The notes: generated by a model from the letters alone, not told the origin. DNA of 64,000 bases from Gymnogyps californianus (GCF_018139145.2 NC_059500.1:35011437-35075436), one strand, 5' to 3'. Positions 36,739 through 50,200 are shown, counted from the stretch's first letter. Numbers and translations are program-made.

Positions 36739-39700
36739 ACATATAAACTTGTCACAAACCTCTTTTTATTTCTGCATAAGAATGAGTATGGCAAAACAGC
36801 AATGTTACATATACAAAATATGCATATTTAAGAACATGCAGTGATCTACAGTCATTATCACAAAATGCCTATGTATTATGCTTTCTAAGTGTTTCACTTT
36901 TTACTAAAATACACTATTCTTTACTTTGACTGTCTGATAAAGGACCTGAAAGCCATTCTTCTCCTTTGCATATTTCCTGCAAGCCCTACCTGAACTACCA
37001 TTCACAACCAGAACAGGAGCACAGATTTAACAGCTTCACTTAACAAAAATCTGCAGCATTAGTTCTGATATCGCATTGCCCTGAAGAGGAGGAAAAACCC
37101 ACTAATTGTCTGCCTCCAGCATTTGGAAGAAGAAAGGACATTTTTCTGTGACCAATTTTCTTATCAGTTGCTATAGTAATGCCTGGCAAAAATACAGCAT
37201 CAGAAATCTCCTCCAGAGTTCAGGAGACAGTCTCTACTCTTTGGTTTAATTGCTTCTTTGGTGATGCTTCTTGCATCTTACTTAGATTCACTGTCAGTTT
37301 TATGGCAAAATAACCCTAACAACTGAGTGCAATTACAAGCCCTGAAATTATCCTGCACAGCAGCTCAGGGCATCCAGGCTGCATACAGGAGAAGAGAGCA
37401 TTTCAGGGTATGGTTTTCTGCAGGCTTCCTCTGATTACTGTTTTTTACCTTGCCCGCTGCTTTGACCCACACATCCCTGCCTCCTCTCTCATGCCAGCTC
37501 TAGGGTTCATGAGGCTCGGTGTCAAGGCTGATCAATTACTTCGCTTTTCCTCCTCCCCCAAGAGTTTCCGCCAATTCTGGTCACTGATCCAGCTTACCAT
37601 GAAGCCACAGCAATGCTAACCATGGCACAAGGGAAAGAGTCAGATCCTATGGAAGGACTAGGAAATGGAGACAGAGGGAGAAAAACCTTTGTTGGCAGCA
37701 GATAGTTGCATCTTCTTAAGTCACATAACTACAGCTTTTGGGCACTCCTCTGGATCCTAGACTTGAAGTTCTGGATCCCAGAACATGGAAGTTTATTCCA
37801 CGTGTGCACAATGCCTGTAACAACAATTCAAGATCCTACCTGTTACATGTAATGAAATCATGTCTTAATAATTCTGTATGCAGACATACATCCTGAAAGA
37901 TAGTGTCTCAGAGATCTAAAGAGGTTATGGGCTGAAACTATAAATATAATTACAGCACAGTCTTTGCCAGCCTACTCTAAGCATTAGACATAGCACTGAG
38001 GAAAGCAGAAAATAGGTGGAAGATTAGAACGGCTCTGAGATATTAACACCTATTCTCTGTGTTCTTGCATTAGTTAGTATTAACTATACTACCTGGGATT
38101 TCTGCTGTTTCCCTTGCAGGTATTTGCATGCCATAGGAGACTTGTGTAATGAACTGCCCAAACGACAAAAGAGCAAGCCAGTTATGACAATTTCTGTATT
38201 AAGAGGAGCTGGCTTAGAAAAGAGTTTTTTATTTGAACATCAAATTAGGAAGAATGTTTAAAAAAATTTGCATAAATCATAAGATAAAGAAGTGTAATGA
38301 CACAGAAGGATTAAACATAGTGATGTATAAACTAACTGAGTCTTTATATATTGCATATGAGAACTAGAACAGGATCCTAAAAATAGCATTACATAAACTG
38401 GAGATAGTCTTACAATCTTTGGTCTTCTGCATACAGGCAGAAAAATATCTAGCAAACCCACTATGAATGTTTGTAAAGCTACTTGCAGGCCCCCAAAGTA
38501 TGCAGTTGGAGTTCTGCTGTAGCGTCTGCATACCAACTGAAAGGAGTTTAAAAGGTTTACAGCTATGCCGCCAGCAGTGTAGAAGGGCCAGCCTGGCAGC
38601 CACTAAACTCTATCAAAGCCACTAGAACAGAACAGAAGGAGAAAAAAGGGGAATTATGCTCCCTTTCTACATGTTTTTTTAATTACTACTTATAGCGCCT
38701 TATTTACTGGGATTTGTCTACCTCTATCAATAAAGAACAAATTCTCATCTTTTGCATAATTCTGGGTATACTATTTTTCAGCTACCTGCCAATGGTTTGA
38801 AAGCAAAAACTCTGCTAACACTTCTGGGGTTTTGACTGCTTGAATAGTTACTTGACAACTTGAGAAGTGGGAGCTGAGTACTGGTATGGCTGAAAAATCC
38901 TGTTGTCCAAGGTTAAATGTGGGTGGCAGCAACTGACTCAGAAAAGCTTCAAAAAAATGACTGCAATAATTTAGGAATGAAGTCGCTTTAAGCAGACTAG
39001 TCTGAGTTTAAGCCATTCTATTTACATCACATATATATGCAAGGTAGCTCTAGAGAAACATCCAGACGGGGCAGGAGGTGCCAAAGTCAGGTTTGAGTCT
39101 GTAACAATTTAAACGGAAGAGGAGCTGGGATGTGAGCAGAGTCTTCTGACTTGAGTTTAACATGCCATGTAAGTCCTCAGTAAGGCGATTCTTCATTCAG
39201 ATAATGCCAGGAAAACTTCTGGTGTTTCTGACACACACAAAAAATAGAACAAAACAAAACAATTCTGCAGGATGTAATTTGTCAAAATTAAATACAATAT
39301 TTAAAATTTTCACACAAAAGAAGTTTCTATCAATGCCTGGACAAGTGTACATGCCAAATTTTGAGGAAAAATATGCTGACGTCTGTTCATGAGTCAAATT
39401 GCATAGACACGTCTGTATGACAGATACTGTGGGGCAAGAACCTCCTAAAGCTCCTCTGCAAACAAATACAAATGCAAAGCATTTGTCTACCACTTCTGCC
39501 TCAATACTACCTTTGGTCACTTCTATTGCACCTCCGATATCCCTTGATCCTTCATTTTGCATCACTTTCATGTAGGCCCCATCTATTCCAGAAGTCTTCC
39601 AGTCTCCTGATAAGCTTGTAACCTGCACTCAGATATATGTGCTAGAAAGTTTATCAGCAAAATTAGTTAAGTGCATCTAAAAATGCACGTACTTGAAAAC

Positions 39701-41589
39701 AGTGGGTTTGACCTCTTTTTCCACTCAGGCATTGGGAAAAAAAAAAAAATAGAAAAATAAAAACTCCTAAAGACTTCTTCATTGTAAGAGTATCTTTTCA
39801 TCCCCTCCCACGGAACGTGTTCACGCAATTGTTTTCACTTTCAGAAATATTCTGACTAGATGATAAATACTTTTAGATAATGAGTATCCACTCATTAGCA
39901 TTTACACTAAAAATCTGATCCAAAGAGTTACTCTCCTGTACGAACAGCAGCATGGACCTTGAAGTGTTTTCTGAAATTAGTAAGTGAATTTTTTTAACAA
40001 CTAATACAAGTGAGAAAGCCTCTTCTTTTGACATTTATTTTTTAAAGAGAGAGTAATATTTTCCACATAAATTATTCTTGATAGGGCTTTTTATTTTCTG
40101 TCCTCAACAAAAACTATATTCTTTGCAACTGTGCTAGGTATACCAGTGGAACTTACTATTTACTTCTGCTCTTGAAGTAAAACAGAGAGGGAATTTTATT
40201 TTCTGAACACCTCATATCCTTTATAGAACTAGTAAAGAACTCCCTGCTATCACAACATTTTGAGAGAGAAATTGCTGCCTTGACCATTTCAACCACCTGC
40301 CTTTTACTGGCAAGCTACAACCATCCTATACAATTTCTTACATGGGAAACTAATGTTAAGACAGTAGTCACTATAATATTTGGCATCTTTAAATGAGCTG
40401 GAAATGCAGAAAGGTGGTAGCATTACTTCACCACACAATGCTTCATAAACCTTGAGCAGATGCTCTGAATCACTGGTAGTCCACTAAGCCCTCCTTCCAT
40501 CATCATTTTCTGCAGCACTCTACTTCTGCACCGCAGTCGGGTTGGAGATCTCTGACAGGACCAGGAAACATTTCGCTGCACACTATGCGTGATGTTCTGA
40601 ACTTTACTTCTTTAATAGCTTAAGTTTTGCCTCCAGCAACTCTCTCCTTTTCTTTCCAAACCCAATAGCTCTTACCCAGCACTCCTGTGGTGACTACCCT
40701 CTAAACCTCGAGAAAGCAGCCACCTTTGCCTGATGCACAACTCGCAATTTCCACTGGAATCACAAGTATGTGCCTAGTAAATTAGTTGTCCACCACTCTG
40801 GCTTTCTGTCCCTACCAGGTGCAACCCTCACATTTGGAGGGGTGATTTTGGCACAAGAAAACAAATGGGCATCACCTTGTGAGAAGGCAATGCCATCTGT
40901 AGATACGTTTCTCTGTTCAGGAGCTTACCAATTATAGAGCATTTATCACTATACTCTTTTAAAATTCATGACAGACCCAAAAGTTTCCCAAGACCTACTC
41001 AATTTACTCATAACAGAATTTATTACATAAATCCATATTAACATCTGGCATAAGTATGTCTACCCTCTCAAAAACTCAGCTTTACAACAGCAGGAAAATT
41101 AGTAATTAGGGCAAAGATTTCTTACAATAATTGAAGTGTGGATGTTTCAATAGAGTAGGTTCTGTCTTGTACATAAAGGTTAAAACTTACAAAGGACATG
41201 TTTTCTCTCTTGTCATGCTGACATGACTGATAACAAAGCCCACTCAAATTGTTCTGGCTGCTTCTGAAAGATTAATTTGTCCACACCACAATTTTGACAG
41301 AGAGCAAATATTAATATTTTATGTTTAGCTCCTTTATTGGGCTTGTTTTTCAAAATATGGTCTTGAAATTGCATACTTAAAAGATGTGCATAAAGCTGTA
41401 CACCTGATTGAAAGGTCTAGGATGAAAAGGAAATACAAGTCAGTTAAGAGGGCATGCAAAAATACCAATTATCAATCCAATCTGCCACTTCACGTGCAGT
41501 TGTCTTAACTTCTGTTGCCATTATCACTCTTCAATTATTTGTGTGCACAGTACTTGAGCCAGTATACTAGTGTGCCAACCGCTGTATAT
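36739..41589. other. non-coding stretch, nothing recognised
   Basis: Five kilobases of AT-rich DNA. A 143-codon open frame on the minus strand (39197-39628) has no recognisable domain, and its C-terminal half reads as low-complexity hydrophobic residues from AT-rich DNA, so it is not accepted as a gene. Confidence 0.5.
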
Positions 41590-41639
41590 GCACATGTGTG
41601 CACACTTGTGCACACACACATGCACACAAGCATGCACAG
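41590..41639 (+). repeat. CA/TG-rich alternating purine-pyrimidine tract
   Basis: Imperfect CACA, TGTG and TGCACA units over about 50 bases, almost strictly alternating purine and pyrimidine. A degenerated (CA)n microsatellite with Z-DNA-forming potential. Confidence 0.7.
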
Positions 41640-43670
41640 CTCTTCCATCCCTAAAAAGCCTACAGCCTAGGTGATTGCATGCATAGTCATTTAATTATTC
41701 TCTTCATCTAGTTCACTAATCACATTCAATTTCAAAGGCCAGATGCAAAATCTCAGGGCTTAATCAGAAAAAGTTAATTTTACGGAGAATCAGTCTGGAC
41801 ATCACAAGAAGACCCCCTGAACCTTCAATGCTGGAACAGGCATGTAGCTATCCACATAGAAAATACAGGAGCAGCCTAGAACAGTCTTATTCCTTCACAG
41901 CTGAACCACCTCTGACTTCTAGGGTCACTGAATATCAAAGTACCAATGAAACAGATGACCATATTGACCCCATTGCACCCCTCACTCCATCTTATCCTGT
42001 CGTCTGCCCAGATACCCCTTAACAATAGCTACATCCTCATCTAATTACACAGTAGCACAGCCAGCAATAATCATTGCTTGGTTTTCCAGCTAGAATTCTG
42101 CTAATTTTGGGGGCAGCGTATCGTGGAAAGCAGCAGCTTGCTCCAGCTGCTCAGTGGAAAAATCTGAACCTTTTGACTCTGTGACGAATTTTCCCAGCCT
42201 GAAGGAATTCAACCCATTAATGGCTTCTCCCTCTTCTGACTCAGTCTCCACATAAGCTTCTCCTCCTCTTCTCCGTCGATGCGAGAGTCTGGCTTCAGGA
42301 GAGTGAAAATAGCAATCATCAGTAGCTGCCAGTCCTGTGGGACCATCTCTGTCTCTGAGTCACCCTCCCTGGCCTGTTGTCATGGAAATCACGGTCCTGT
42401 TGTACTGTAGGAATTGTCTCACTGCTGAACTATCATTTGAATCTGCCATTTTCCCATCCCTGAGGAATGTTATTTACTCTCACCTCCATGTCCTGGGCAT
42501 TCAAACTCCAAGTATCATGACCCTGGAGTCATTCCTACTTTTACTTGGTGCTTCTGCCATACCAAAGAGATGTCTCCAAAACAGAACAGATAACATTTTA
42601 ACCATGTGCAGAAAGAAGCTCTGTGAACACTGGCTGAAGTTATGAGGTACAAGGCATACTGATAATGGGCAATAAATATATACATATTATTAAAAGGAAA
42701 GTCCAATGAATCTCAATCACGCCTTTGGAAATCACAGAGGCTATCTTTATTCATTTTTTCTTCTAAATAGCCTGATAGAATGCATAGTAAATCTAGTAGA
42801 CAGCTACACAAAAAAAAAAAGTCAAAATAAATTAAATATCCAAGTTTTACAAGAAATTATTCTTATTAACCCATTCTAAAGTACCTGTTACTGTCACATA
42901 ATAAACTGGTACATGAACCAGTCCATGCATCCCACTGACTTCTAAATTTCTGACCCAAGCAATGATAATCCTGCCAAGTCCAAAACAGTCATTGAAAGGT
43001 CTCCGGTGAAAACAAAAGCAAGATCTGCTAAAGTTTAAGAGGAATACTGATTTCTGCAAACAATTTATGAATGGGCAAATTACAGTCCTCTGTCACAACC
43101 ACATGTTCTACCCCACAACAGTAGTCTCAGGCTGCAGCAGAAGGCACATGAGTGGTGGCCCTGCTTGACCTGGCCTGGGCATACAGACCACTCAGACGGC
43201 CCCAAAATTCCCACTATTCTCACTGTCCTTGATTTTCTCTTTCTTGCTCCCCTGGTCTCTTCAACATAATTACACCATCTGCTTTTCCTTAAAAGTGGGG
43301 GTGGTATTTGTTAACTTGTAGGTAGCAATTTTCACATCTCAGGAATCTCCACTTCCATGGTATTAAGGGGAATAATTGGCACCCTATAGAGCATCAGCTT
43401 TTTTCAGACTGTTTAGATTATGCTTAGGCTTGAAATTCAAGCCAGGTAACCACTGAGTTTCAGGTGTGGAGTTAATGATGTTAAAATACAGATGAATATT
43501 TTGGTGACAAGTTCTAAAATAGGATTAAGAACATTTCAAGAAATCAGCTGTCAAAATATCAAACTACTCCTATCCTAGTAAATCATCAGTTTTATAAGAT
43601 TAACTGTTCTCAGGAAATTTCTGCCATTGCAAGAAAGCAACAGTTCCTGTTATTCATACTGGCATTAGAA

Positions 43671-43697
43671 GGGGGGGTGGGGAGTGGGGGTGGGGGT
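43671..43697 (+). repeat. G-quadruplex motif
   Basis: Four G runs of 7, 4, 5 and 5 are separated by loops T, AGT and T. Very short loops and long runs predict a stable parallel quadruplex. No promoter or gene signals lie next to it. Confidence 0.8.
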
Positions 43698-44175
43698 AGA
43701 ATGACCAAAAAAGTCTTCAGTGATGCAAAAAAATCATAACTACATATGCAATGTCCCTATCGAAATCCAAAGACACTTCCCACCAAAGTTATAATTTCTG
43801 TTTGTCATTTATAACATATCTCCTTCCTCTATTTAGCTGAAACATTTTGATAAAATGCAACACTTGTCTCTAAATTAAATAATTTCACTCACAATTCTTC
43901 CAATGGTTAACATAACTTAATAAAGATTAGCCAGCTCTCTCAAAGCCCAGTAAAAGTACTGACAGTTTAGCCTTGATATTTCCATTACTTTGCTAAAAAA
44001 CATGGAGAAGAAGTCTCAAAAAGAGAGTAATAACTGTACCATCTAGAAGAAAGGATTTTACTTTACTACAGGAAAGTGATAATTAAGAATCTTTTTAAAC
44101 CTCAAATTAGAAAAAAGCTGAAAAATTAAAGTCAGATCTCCTATTTAAAAAAAAAGAAAGAAAGAAAAACAACAA

Positions 44176-44192
44176 CCCCCCCTCCCCCCCCC
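44176..44192 (-). repeat. C7-T-C9 run (G-quadruplex potential on minus strand)
   Basis: The plus strand shows seven C, one T and nine C. It follows a GAAA-type A-rich stretch and precedes, 45 bases later, a long T-rich run. Confidence 0.75.
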
Positions 44193-45532
44193 GAAAGAAC
44201 TAAACCTCAGCAATTATATGTAATCTAGCAGGATTTTTTTTTAATTTTTTTTTTTTCAGATAAGATGGAGCAGGAAGTGCTATGAGCCTTCAAAACTCAG
44301 AGATTATCACACACTATTTGATTTTACAATGAGGCACCACACATGTAAAGCTTCTCAACTCTGATTTCTTTGATCACTTGCAGTGGGGATCCACTTTTCA
44401 CATATCAACACACTAATGCCACTTTTGACCCACCTATGAATTAATTGAAAAAAACTCCAGCAAATAATTTCTGTCTGAGACTCCATGACTTCTCATTTGA
44501 CAAATACTGCCATTCTCATCACTAGTGTTACTTGCTAAATGTATATAATCTGTCAAACAAATTGTGGATGTAGTCTCTGGCTTATTTTTATGATGATCAG
44601 TTTTAAAGTAAAAGTTGTTGAGTGGTTCCTGTGCTGAGGAAGAGAGTTAGTGTTTATACATTGATAAGAAGAACAGGGTAAAATAAAAAAAATTGAAAAG
44701 ACACATTTGGGATTACTGCTTCTCAGGAGAAGACTAGAAATGAGGCTTAAAAAGGACTTCCATCATCTTCATGGATCAGATCTAACCTTTCTGAAAAGGT
44801 TGCAAAAGTATCAAGATGCTTAATTCACATGCTTGAATGCTGCTTTACATCAGTTTATTTTTATACTCAGCTCTAAAGGAGTGAAGACGTCAAGTTATCT
44901 GAAAAATAATAGTTGGAGATATTAAGTAGGGTCAGCATCATTTTGGAAAGTTTAAAGCAGCTGAGCAATTACAAAGATGGCTTCTGACTAATGAATTCCT
45001 TCCAATGCTTTGAAGGACAGGGTTGCCTGTGAGTCACCATCTGTTTTTAAAATGTTAAGAAGTGACTTATTATATGGTGTAAGCTATCAGTGCCATAATA
45101 CTTTAGACATATATTGGATGAGCTACTGTGCTTTTCATTTCATTCAGACCATGTTCTGAAAATACCCATCACATCTTCCTACAATTAAAATTATTACATT
45201 TATCTAATAGAATATCTCATTATTCACTGGAAAGTGTTTCTGGTGAACAATAATAAACGTCGGAATTTAGCCAGACTATTTTTAAACAATGTAAACATCA
45301 CTGAAGGAAGTATTCAAAACTTAAAGGTTAAAATGTAGTGTCCATTTCCCATAAAATAAGCATTTACTAGAGATAATAGTTTGCATTGTATTTAAGGTTT
45401 TATTAGAAAAACATTTAAATAGAGGTGTCTCTGAAATAATGGTTGTTATAGTTGTTAAAAAAATGCTTCAGTTGCAAATCTAGCAGACATTGGGCTTATG
45501 AGAAGTCATCAACTCATAATTCATCCTGAAAA

Positions 45533-45568
45533 GGGGGAGGACAGGGTGGAGGGTGGGAAGGAGGTGGG
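45533..45568 (+). repeat. G-rich quadruplex candidate
   Basis: G runs of 5, 3, 3 and 3 with loops of 1-6 bases, plus a further GGG. It sits about 170 bases upstream of the purine-rich open frame at 45732-46052. Confidence 0.6.
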
Positions 45569-45731
45569 AAGGAGAAGTGAATTGCAGCTAGAGGCAGAGT
45601 AACAAAACAAACTTTTCCAAACACCTTATGAGCTAAAAATTATGGGTAATTTTTCCTTAATTAGCCATGATGCAGCCAGCATCTATATATAACTCAAGAT
45701 AAACAACAGAATGAATCAGTTTTCCAGATGA

Positions 45732-46052
45732 GAGACTGCTCTGTTACTTGTGAAGCAGTACATTTTAGAGTACGTAGCAACTGAAACTCTGGAGCAGATG
45801 CAGAAATCCCAGGGGATGATCGTAGAAAAGGAAGAGAAAGAATTGAGAGAGATCTGGAGAATATCAATAGAGGAGGATGAAGCAAGGAAAGACTTTGCTG
45901 TCAATTCTGTTAGCAGAATTAGCAGGGCAACACTCCTGGCAGTAAAAAGCAAAGGAAACCCGACCAGAAGAAAGACAAAGAAGGGAGATCTGAAGCAAAG
46001 AGTGCAGAAAAGGGGACCTCATTCTGGCAAGAAGGTCTCATTAGTTCATTAG
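45732..46052 (+). other. open frame of about 107 codons, unrecognised
   Basis: An uninterrupted frame from just after a stop at 45729 to a TAG at 46050. The middle is acidic and helix-prone (EQMQKSQGMIVEKEEKELRE, then IEEDEARKDF), and the C-terminal third is strongly basic (RRKTKKGDLKQRVQKRG). It resembles a coiled-coil or nuclear protein tail in composition, but I do not recognise it. No in-frame ATG precedes residue 22 or so of the open frame, and no convincing acceptor or donor frames it. AG-rich DNA makes such K/E-rich translations easily, and several frames of this length are expected by chance in 64 kb. Confidence 0.15.
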
Positions 46053-46285
46053 TGACCTTAATAAGAACTACTACAGCTGAATGGCAAAAGCAGAAATCAG
46101 GCTAAGATAGTTCAGCGGAAAGGTCAGGTAAGAGCCATCATGTTTAAAACAACTAATTTATTCAGATAGTTGTAGGTTAACCATGCAGATTCAGTGAATA
46201 GGGACTGCAGGGTGCAGATCCGCTTGGCAAACCGGACGAGTTAGTGTTTTACATCTTACTGTGAAACATCATTTGCTTGTGTTAA

Positions 46286-46343
46286 GGCAATACTCTTCCT
46301 CAGAAACTAATCTAGGCAATACTCTTCTTCGGAAGCTAATCTA
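46286..46343 (+). repeat. 29-bp tandem duplication
   Basis: Two adjacent 29-base copies, each starting GGCAATACTCTTC and ending CTAATCTA, differ at three positions in the middle. No function is evident; it looks like a slippage or microhomology duplication. Confidence 0.85.
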
Positions 46344-46587
46344 AACAATTTACTGAATGATGCTTCTCTTCCAGTTTTGGTTTTAATTTTAATTCACAGA
46401 TCTAACACCTGACAACACCTAATCTAACTTTTTTCTGAAAACTTACCAGAATTCCTCCCTTGTTTAATAAAATTGCAACACAATTCATATCGATCAGAAA
46501 AAGCATTCAGACTGGCACTTCTTGTGTTCCTATCTTCGACATTAGAACTTGGATCTATATGCACCCACAGAGTGGAGGAGCTCATTA

Positions 46588-47210
46588 TAGTCTGTCGTGG
46601 TTTAACCTGTCAGTAGCTAAGCACCACGCAGCCGCTCCCTCACTCCCCGCCCCCACTCCCAGTGGGATGGGGAGGAGAATCAGGAAAAAAGGTAAAACTC
46701 ATGGGTTGAAATAAGAACAGTTTAATAACTAAAGTAAAATATAATACTAACAATAATAACAACAAAATATAATAATAATTACTATTATTATATGAAAAGG
46801 AATATAACAAAAAAAAAAAAAGGCAAAAAAAGGAAAAAAAGGAAAAAAACCCAGTGATGCACAATGCAATCGCTCACCACCTGCTGACCGATGCCCCAGC
46901 AGCGATCCACCTCTCCCAGCTAACTCCCCCCTGTTTATATACTGAGCATGACATTCCATGGTATGGCATACCCCTTTGGCTAGTTCAGGTCAGCTGTCCC
47001 GGCTCTGCTCCCTCCCAGCTTCTTGCTCACCTGCTTGCTGGCAGAGCATGGGAAACTGAAAAGTCCTTGGCTTAAGATAAGCGTTACTTAGCAACAACTA
47101 AAACATCAGAGTGTTATCAACATTATTCTCACCCTAAATTCCAAACACAGCACTGTACCAGCTACTAAGAAGAAAATTAACTCTATCCCAGCTGAAACCA
47201 GGACATAGTC
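46588..47210 (-). mobile_element. solo LTR 2 of the same ERV family, inverted, with TSD
   Basis: The LTR occupies 46593-47205 (613 bp) on the minus strand. It reads TGTCGTGGTTTAACC at its plus-strand left edge and CCAGGACA at the right, with perfect 5-bp duplications TAGTC (46588-46592 and 47206-47210). On the minus strand it has a TATA box (46934-46941), an ATTAAA poly-A signal (46721-46726) and the U5 hairpin. Over the U3 end it differs from LTR 1 at only a few positions per hundred, so the two are recent copies of one subfamily. It is somewhat longer than LTR 1 because of an expanded A-rich/TTA-rich stretch around 46740-46855. No internal viral genes are present. Confidence 0.93.
46934..46941 (-). 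promoter_or_regulatory. TATA box of solo LTR 2
   Basis: The plus strand TTTATATA is TATATAAA on the LTR's own strand, in the same context (CTCAG before, CAGGGGGG after) as in LTR 1. It would direct transcription leftward. Confidence 0.7.
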
Positions 47211-50200
47211 TTAGGATTTCCACCCTTCACTAGAGTCTAAAGAAAATACTGAGCAAATGGCATGCTATGGGTAGCACCATGGTTTGTGCTGTCAGTCTGG
47301 ACTATCATGGTAGAAGTGACTTCATACAGCACAATGTACATGTGAGTCAGGGACCAATGGCCATTGTTTTAAAATCATATGAAGGACACTCAAACCAAAG
47401 TTGAATCACAGGCAAAGTTATAACTTTCTCACAAGAAAAATATTTACATTTTATAGACTTAGCTGAGGTGACAATATATCTATTGAATGACCACAAAATA
47501 CCTTTCAGAAACTTCCATCACTGATCCAGAAACCATTACTAATCATTACTCACCTGTGAATTAAATCAAGTGAATACTAATACAGTCCATCAAAGTAAGC
47601 TACTTCTCAAACCTGTGCCAAAGTGACCGGTTTCTCTGACCGAACCTGAACACAGTCAGTCTCCAACACAATGAGACTTCATTGAAATACTTCAGGACAT
47701 CAGCTGAAATCCCCACATCTTACACTTTCACATAGCAAAAAATGTAACTAACATGACCCAGAGTGAAGTTCAAAAAGTTATAATGCATCATAATTACAGA
47801 CATTTCAATTTTAGTTACAGAATATTTGAAAACAGTGATAGAAAAGAATACAGTTAAGACTATTATGCCCATTTTATTACTGATATGGAACTGTTCCTTG
47901 TAACAATTTTTAGAAACTTATTGAGGATATCAGTGTACAGAAATGCAAAACAGATGGAGTTTTCATCACTTCATTTGAAATATTTTTCTCTGGGTTTTGC
48001 TTGCTGTTCAGATTAATTTTTTCCTTAGTTACACATGTTTTAGTTATACTTTTCTGTTCTTGTTATTTTCGCAAATATTCATAGGCTTGCTTTGCCCCCT
48101 GTCTTGCTTCTTTGCTTAGTTATATCCAGAACTTAACTTATATCCAAAATCAGACTCTTACATACTGTTTCATATTTGCTTTCAGGAGTGGGGATAGGCA
48201 AAAAAGAGCAAGAAGTGGTCGAGGGAGAAGGTGGTCTCATCTCTTTTGAATTCCCTTAAACTCTGTGCCTCCCTAATGCTTTAGGAAAGCACGTGGGATG
48301 CCAAGGTAAACCTGGTCTCCAGAGCAGCTAGGTGACTGTACCAAAGGAATGGAAAACAGCACGTCAGAAAGTTACCACATATCCATGTAGACGTGCGCTG
48401 TTTAGTACCCTCTTTGCTTACTTGTTCCCCTCAATTCTAGCAAGTCTGTTGTGTAGCATTAGCAATGTAACCACCATAATTCTATGTACATTGGCACACT
48501 GGGATTTTCTCTGTCAATATAAAACAAGGGTCTTCTTTGCACTTGGGCGAAGAGTTGTACAGTGACTGCCTTGAAGGTACCACATTAAACTTTGGAGCTG
48601 CAGCTTGATTAGAGGGAAGACAGTGGTAACAAAATGTACATCTTTTCTGTACGCAGAATTACCACACTTGGGGATGTAAACAGGAATCTTCCCATCTCTC
48701 TTTGTTTAAGGGTTGGGTAACCCAACTTTTTTTAAGGTTTTAGTTCTTTTCGCAGATGGGAGAAGAACAAGTATCAAGACCTCAAATTATTTTCTAAAAC
48801 GGCATTCTCATTTCTGAGCCAGTACGATGAATTTTTACAGATATAAATCCTGATGCAAAACACCTGGCGATCATATATGGATTTGGATGCAGAAAATGGA
48901 GAAGCACTTAAAACTATGGTATCAAATAAGCAAAGTCTTCTGTTTGCAGCTGGAAGATCACACAGACTAATAGAGTTTCTGTCTCCGCTGTTTAAATAGA
49001 ACAAAACCACAACTCTGATAATAATTAATGGGTGTTGGAAAGCCTGGGCATCACCCACTGAAGGCAATCTAGTTGCAATGGCTATTATTTTTCACATACT
49101 ACAGAAGTTCCCTGACTTAAAGACTCAGCATCAAGTGTCATTAGTCTCAAATTTTTGTTTCTTTATTCTTTTGGATTAAAGACACAACTACGGCTATGAG
49201 AACCTGTTAGTCTGAGTATCAGGATGCTCCCTTAAGCAGAATGGCTGTGAGCATTCAAAAAGAAAATTATCCTGGGATACCTGTCTATTACCTGGGACAG
49301 TCTTCAGTACTGCTGTGGAGGAAAGAACATTTCAGATGTTTGTGATGGGTAGGATTCTGCACGGCAAGTGAAAACAGTTTAGATCAGCCCTTCGCTGTAA
49401 CTCTGTGATCTGCTGCGTTTCCTGTTGCTCCTGTCGCTAATACTAAGGACAGGTTCAGTTTTCCCCGCGCAGGTAACTGCTAGGGCATCCCTGCTGAGAG
49501 ATGCCGAATTCCCATGATGCACTCTGAACTTTCTTAGTCTTAAGCCAAAATGAACAGATGCAGGATTTATTACTTGTGTTAGCTGCTGCAGGTAAAATGA
49601 AAATTTGAGATTCTTTCATGTGCGTTTCTTTCCACACCAAGAAAAACAGGCTTCTGCAACAGCAGCATATTGCCATGCCTCTGGTAATACAACAATGATG
49701 TTCCAAGGAAGGATTAGAGGGAGTTGTTAAATGTTAAGCAATAACAGAAGAGGACAATTTTAATTTTTTTTTCTACTCCATTTAGCTCCCTTTTCTGCGT
49801 AGATTAATTTCAGTCAAAAGCTTTAATATATTGTCAGACTGGATGCTACATGAAGCACTCACTGCTCAAATTGGCTTCTTCACTCTTCCCTGTTCCCTCC
49901 ACATCCATGATTTTGCTGTGAGGTAGGGACACTTCATTCATCCACTCCATTGGACTTTCTAAAACTAGTGAGATCCAGCGCTGTAGGATTAAAATTGTGC
50001 TACAGAACTGCTTTAAGGAAAGCACCAACTTTTTTCTTTGTAGCAAAGGCAGTTTATAAAGCTAAGGATGTGTTCATAACACCTCCCTATAATGAAAAAT
50101 TAAGAACACATACAATTTAAAAAAAAAAAAGTCTTCTGCAAACTGAAGTTTTTCTTTGAATGTCTTATCCTAAAACCAGACATATTGAAAGCTAGCAAGC

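Larger units (their letters stand above)
41640..45532. other. non-coding stretch with G/C runs
   Basis: No gene recognised. It contains a strong G-quadruplex motif (43671-43697) and a C16-like run (44176-44192), flanked by A- and T-rich low-complexity DNA. Confidence 0.5.

Noticed and set aside
39197..39628. 143-codon open frame on the minus strand
   Set aside because: No recognisable domain, part of it is AT-driven hydrophobic low complexity, and no splice or promoter signals accompany it. Several frames of this size are expected by chance across six frames of 64 kb.
36733..46593. LTR 1 and LTR 2 as the two ends of one provirus
   Set aside because: They are in opposite orientation, each has its own private 5-bp target duplication, and no viral genes lie between them.
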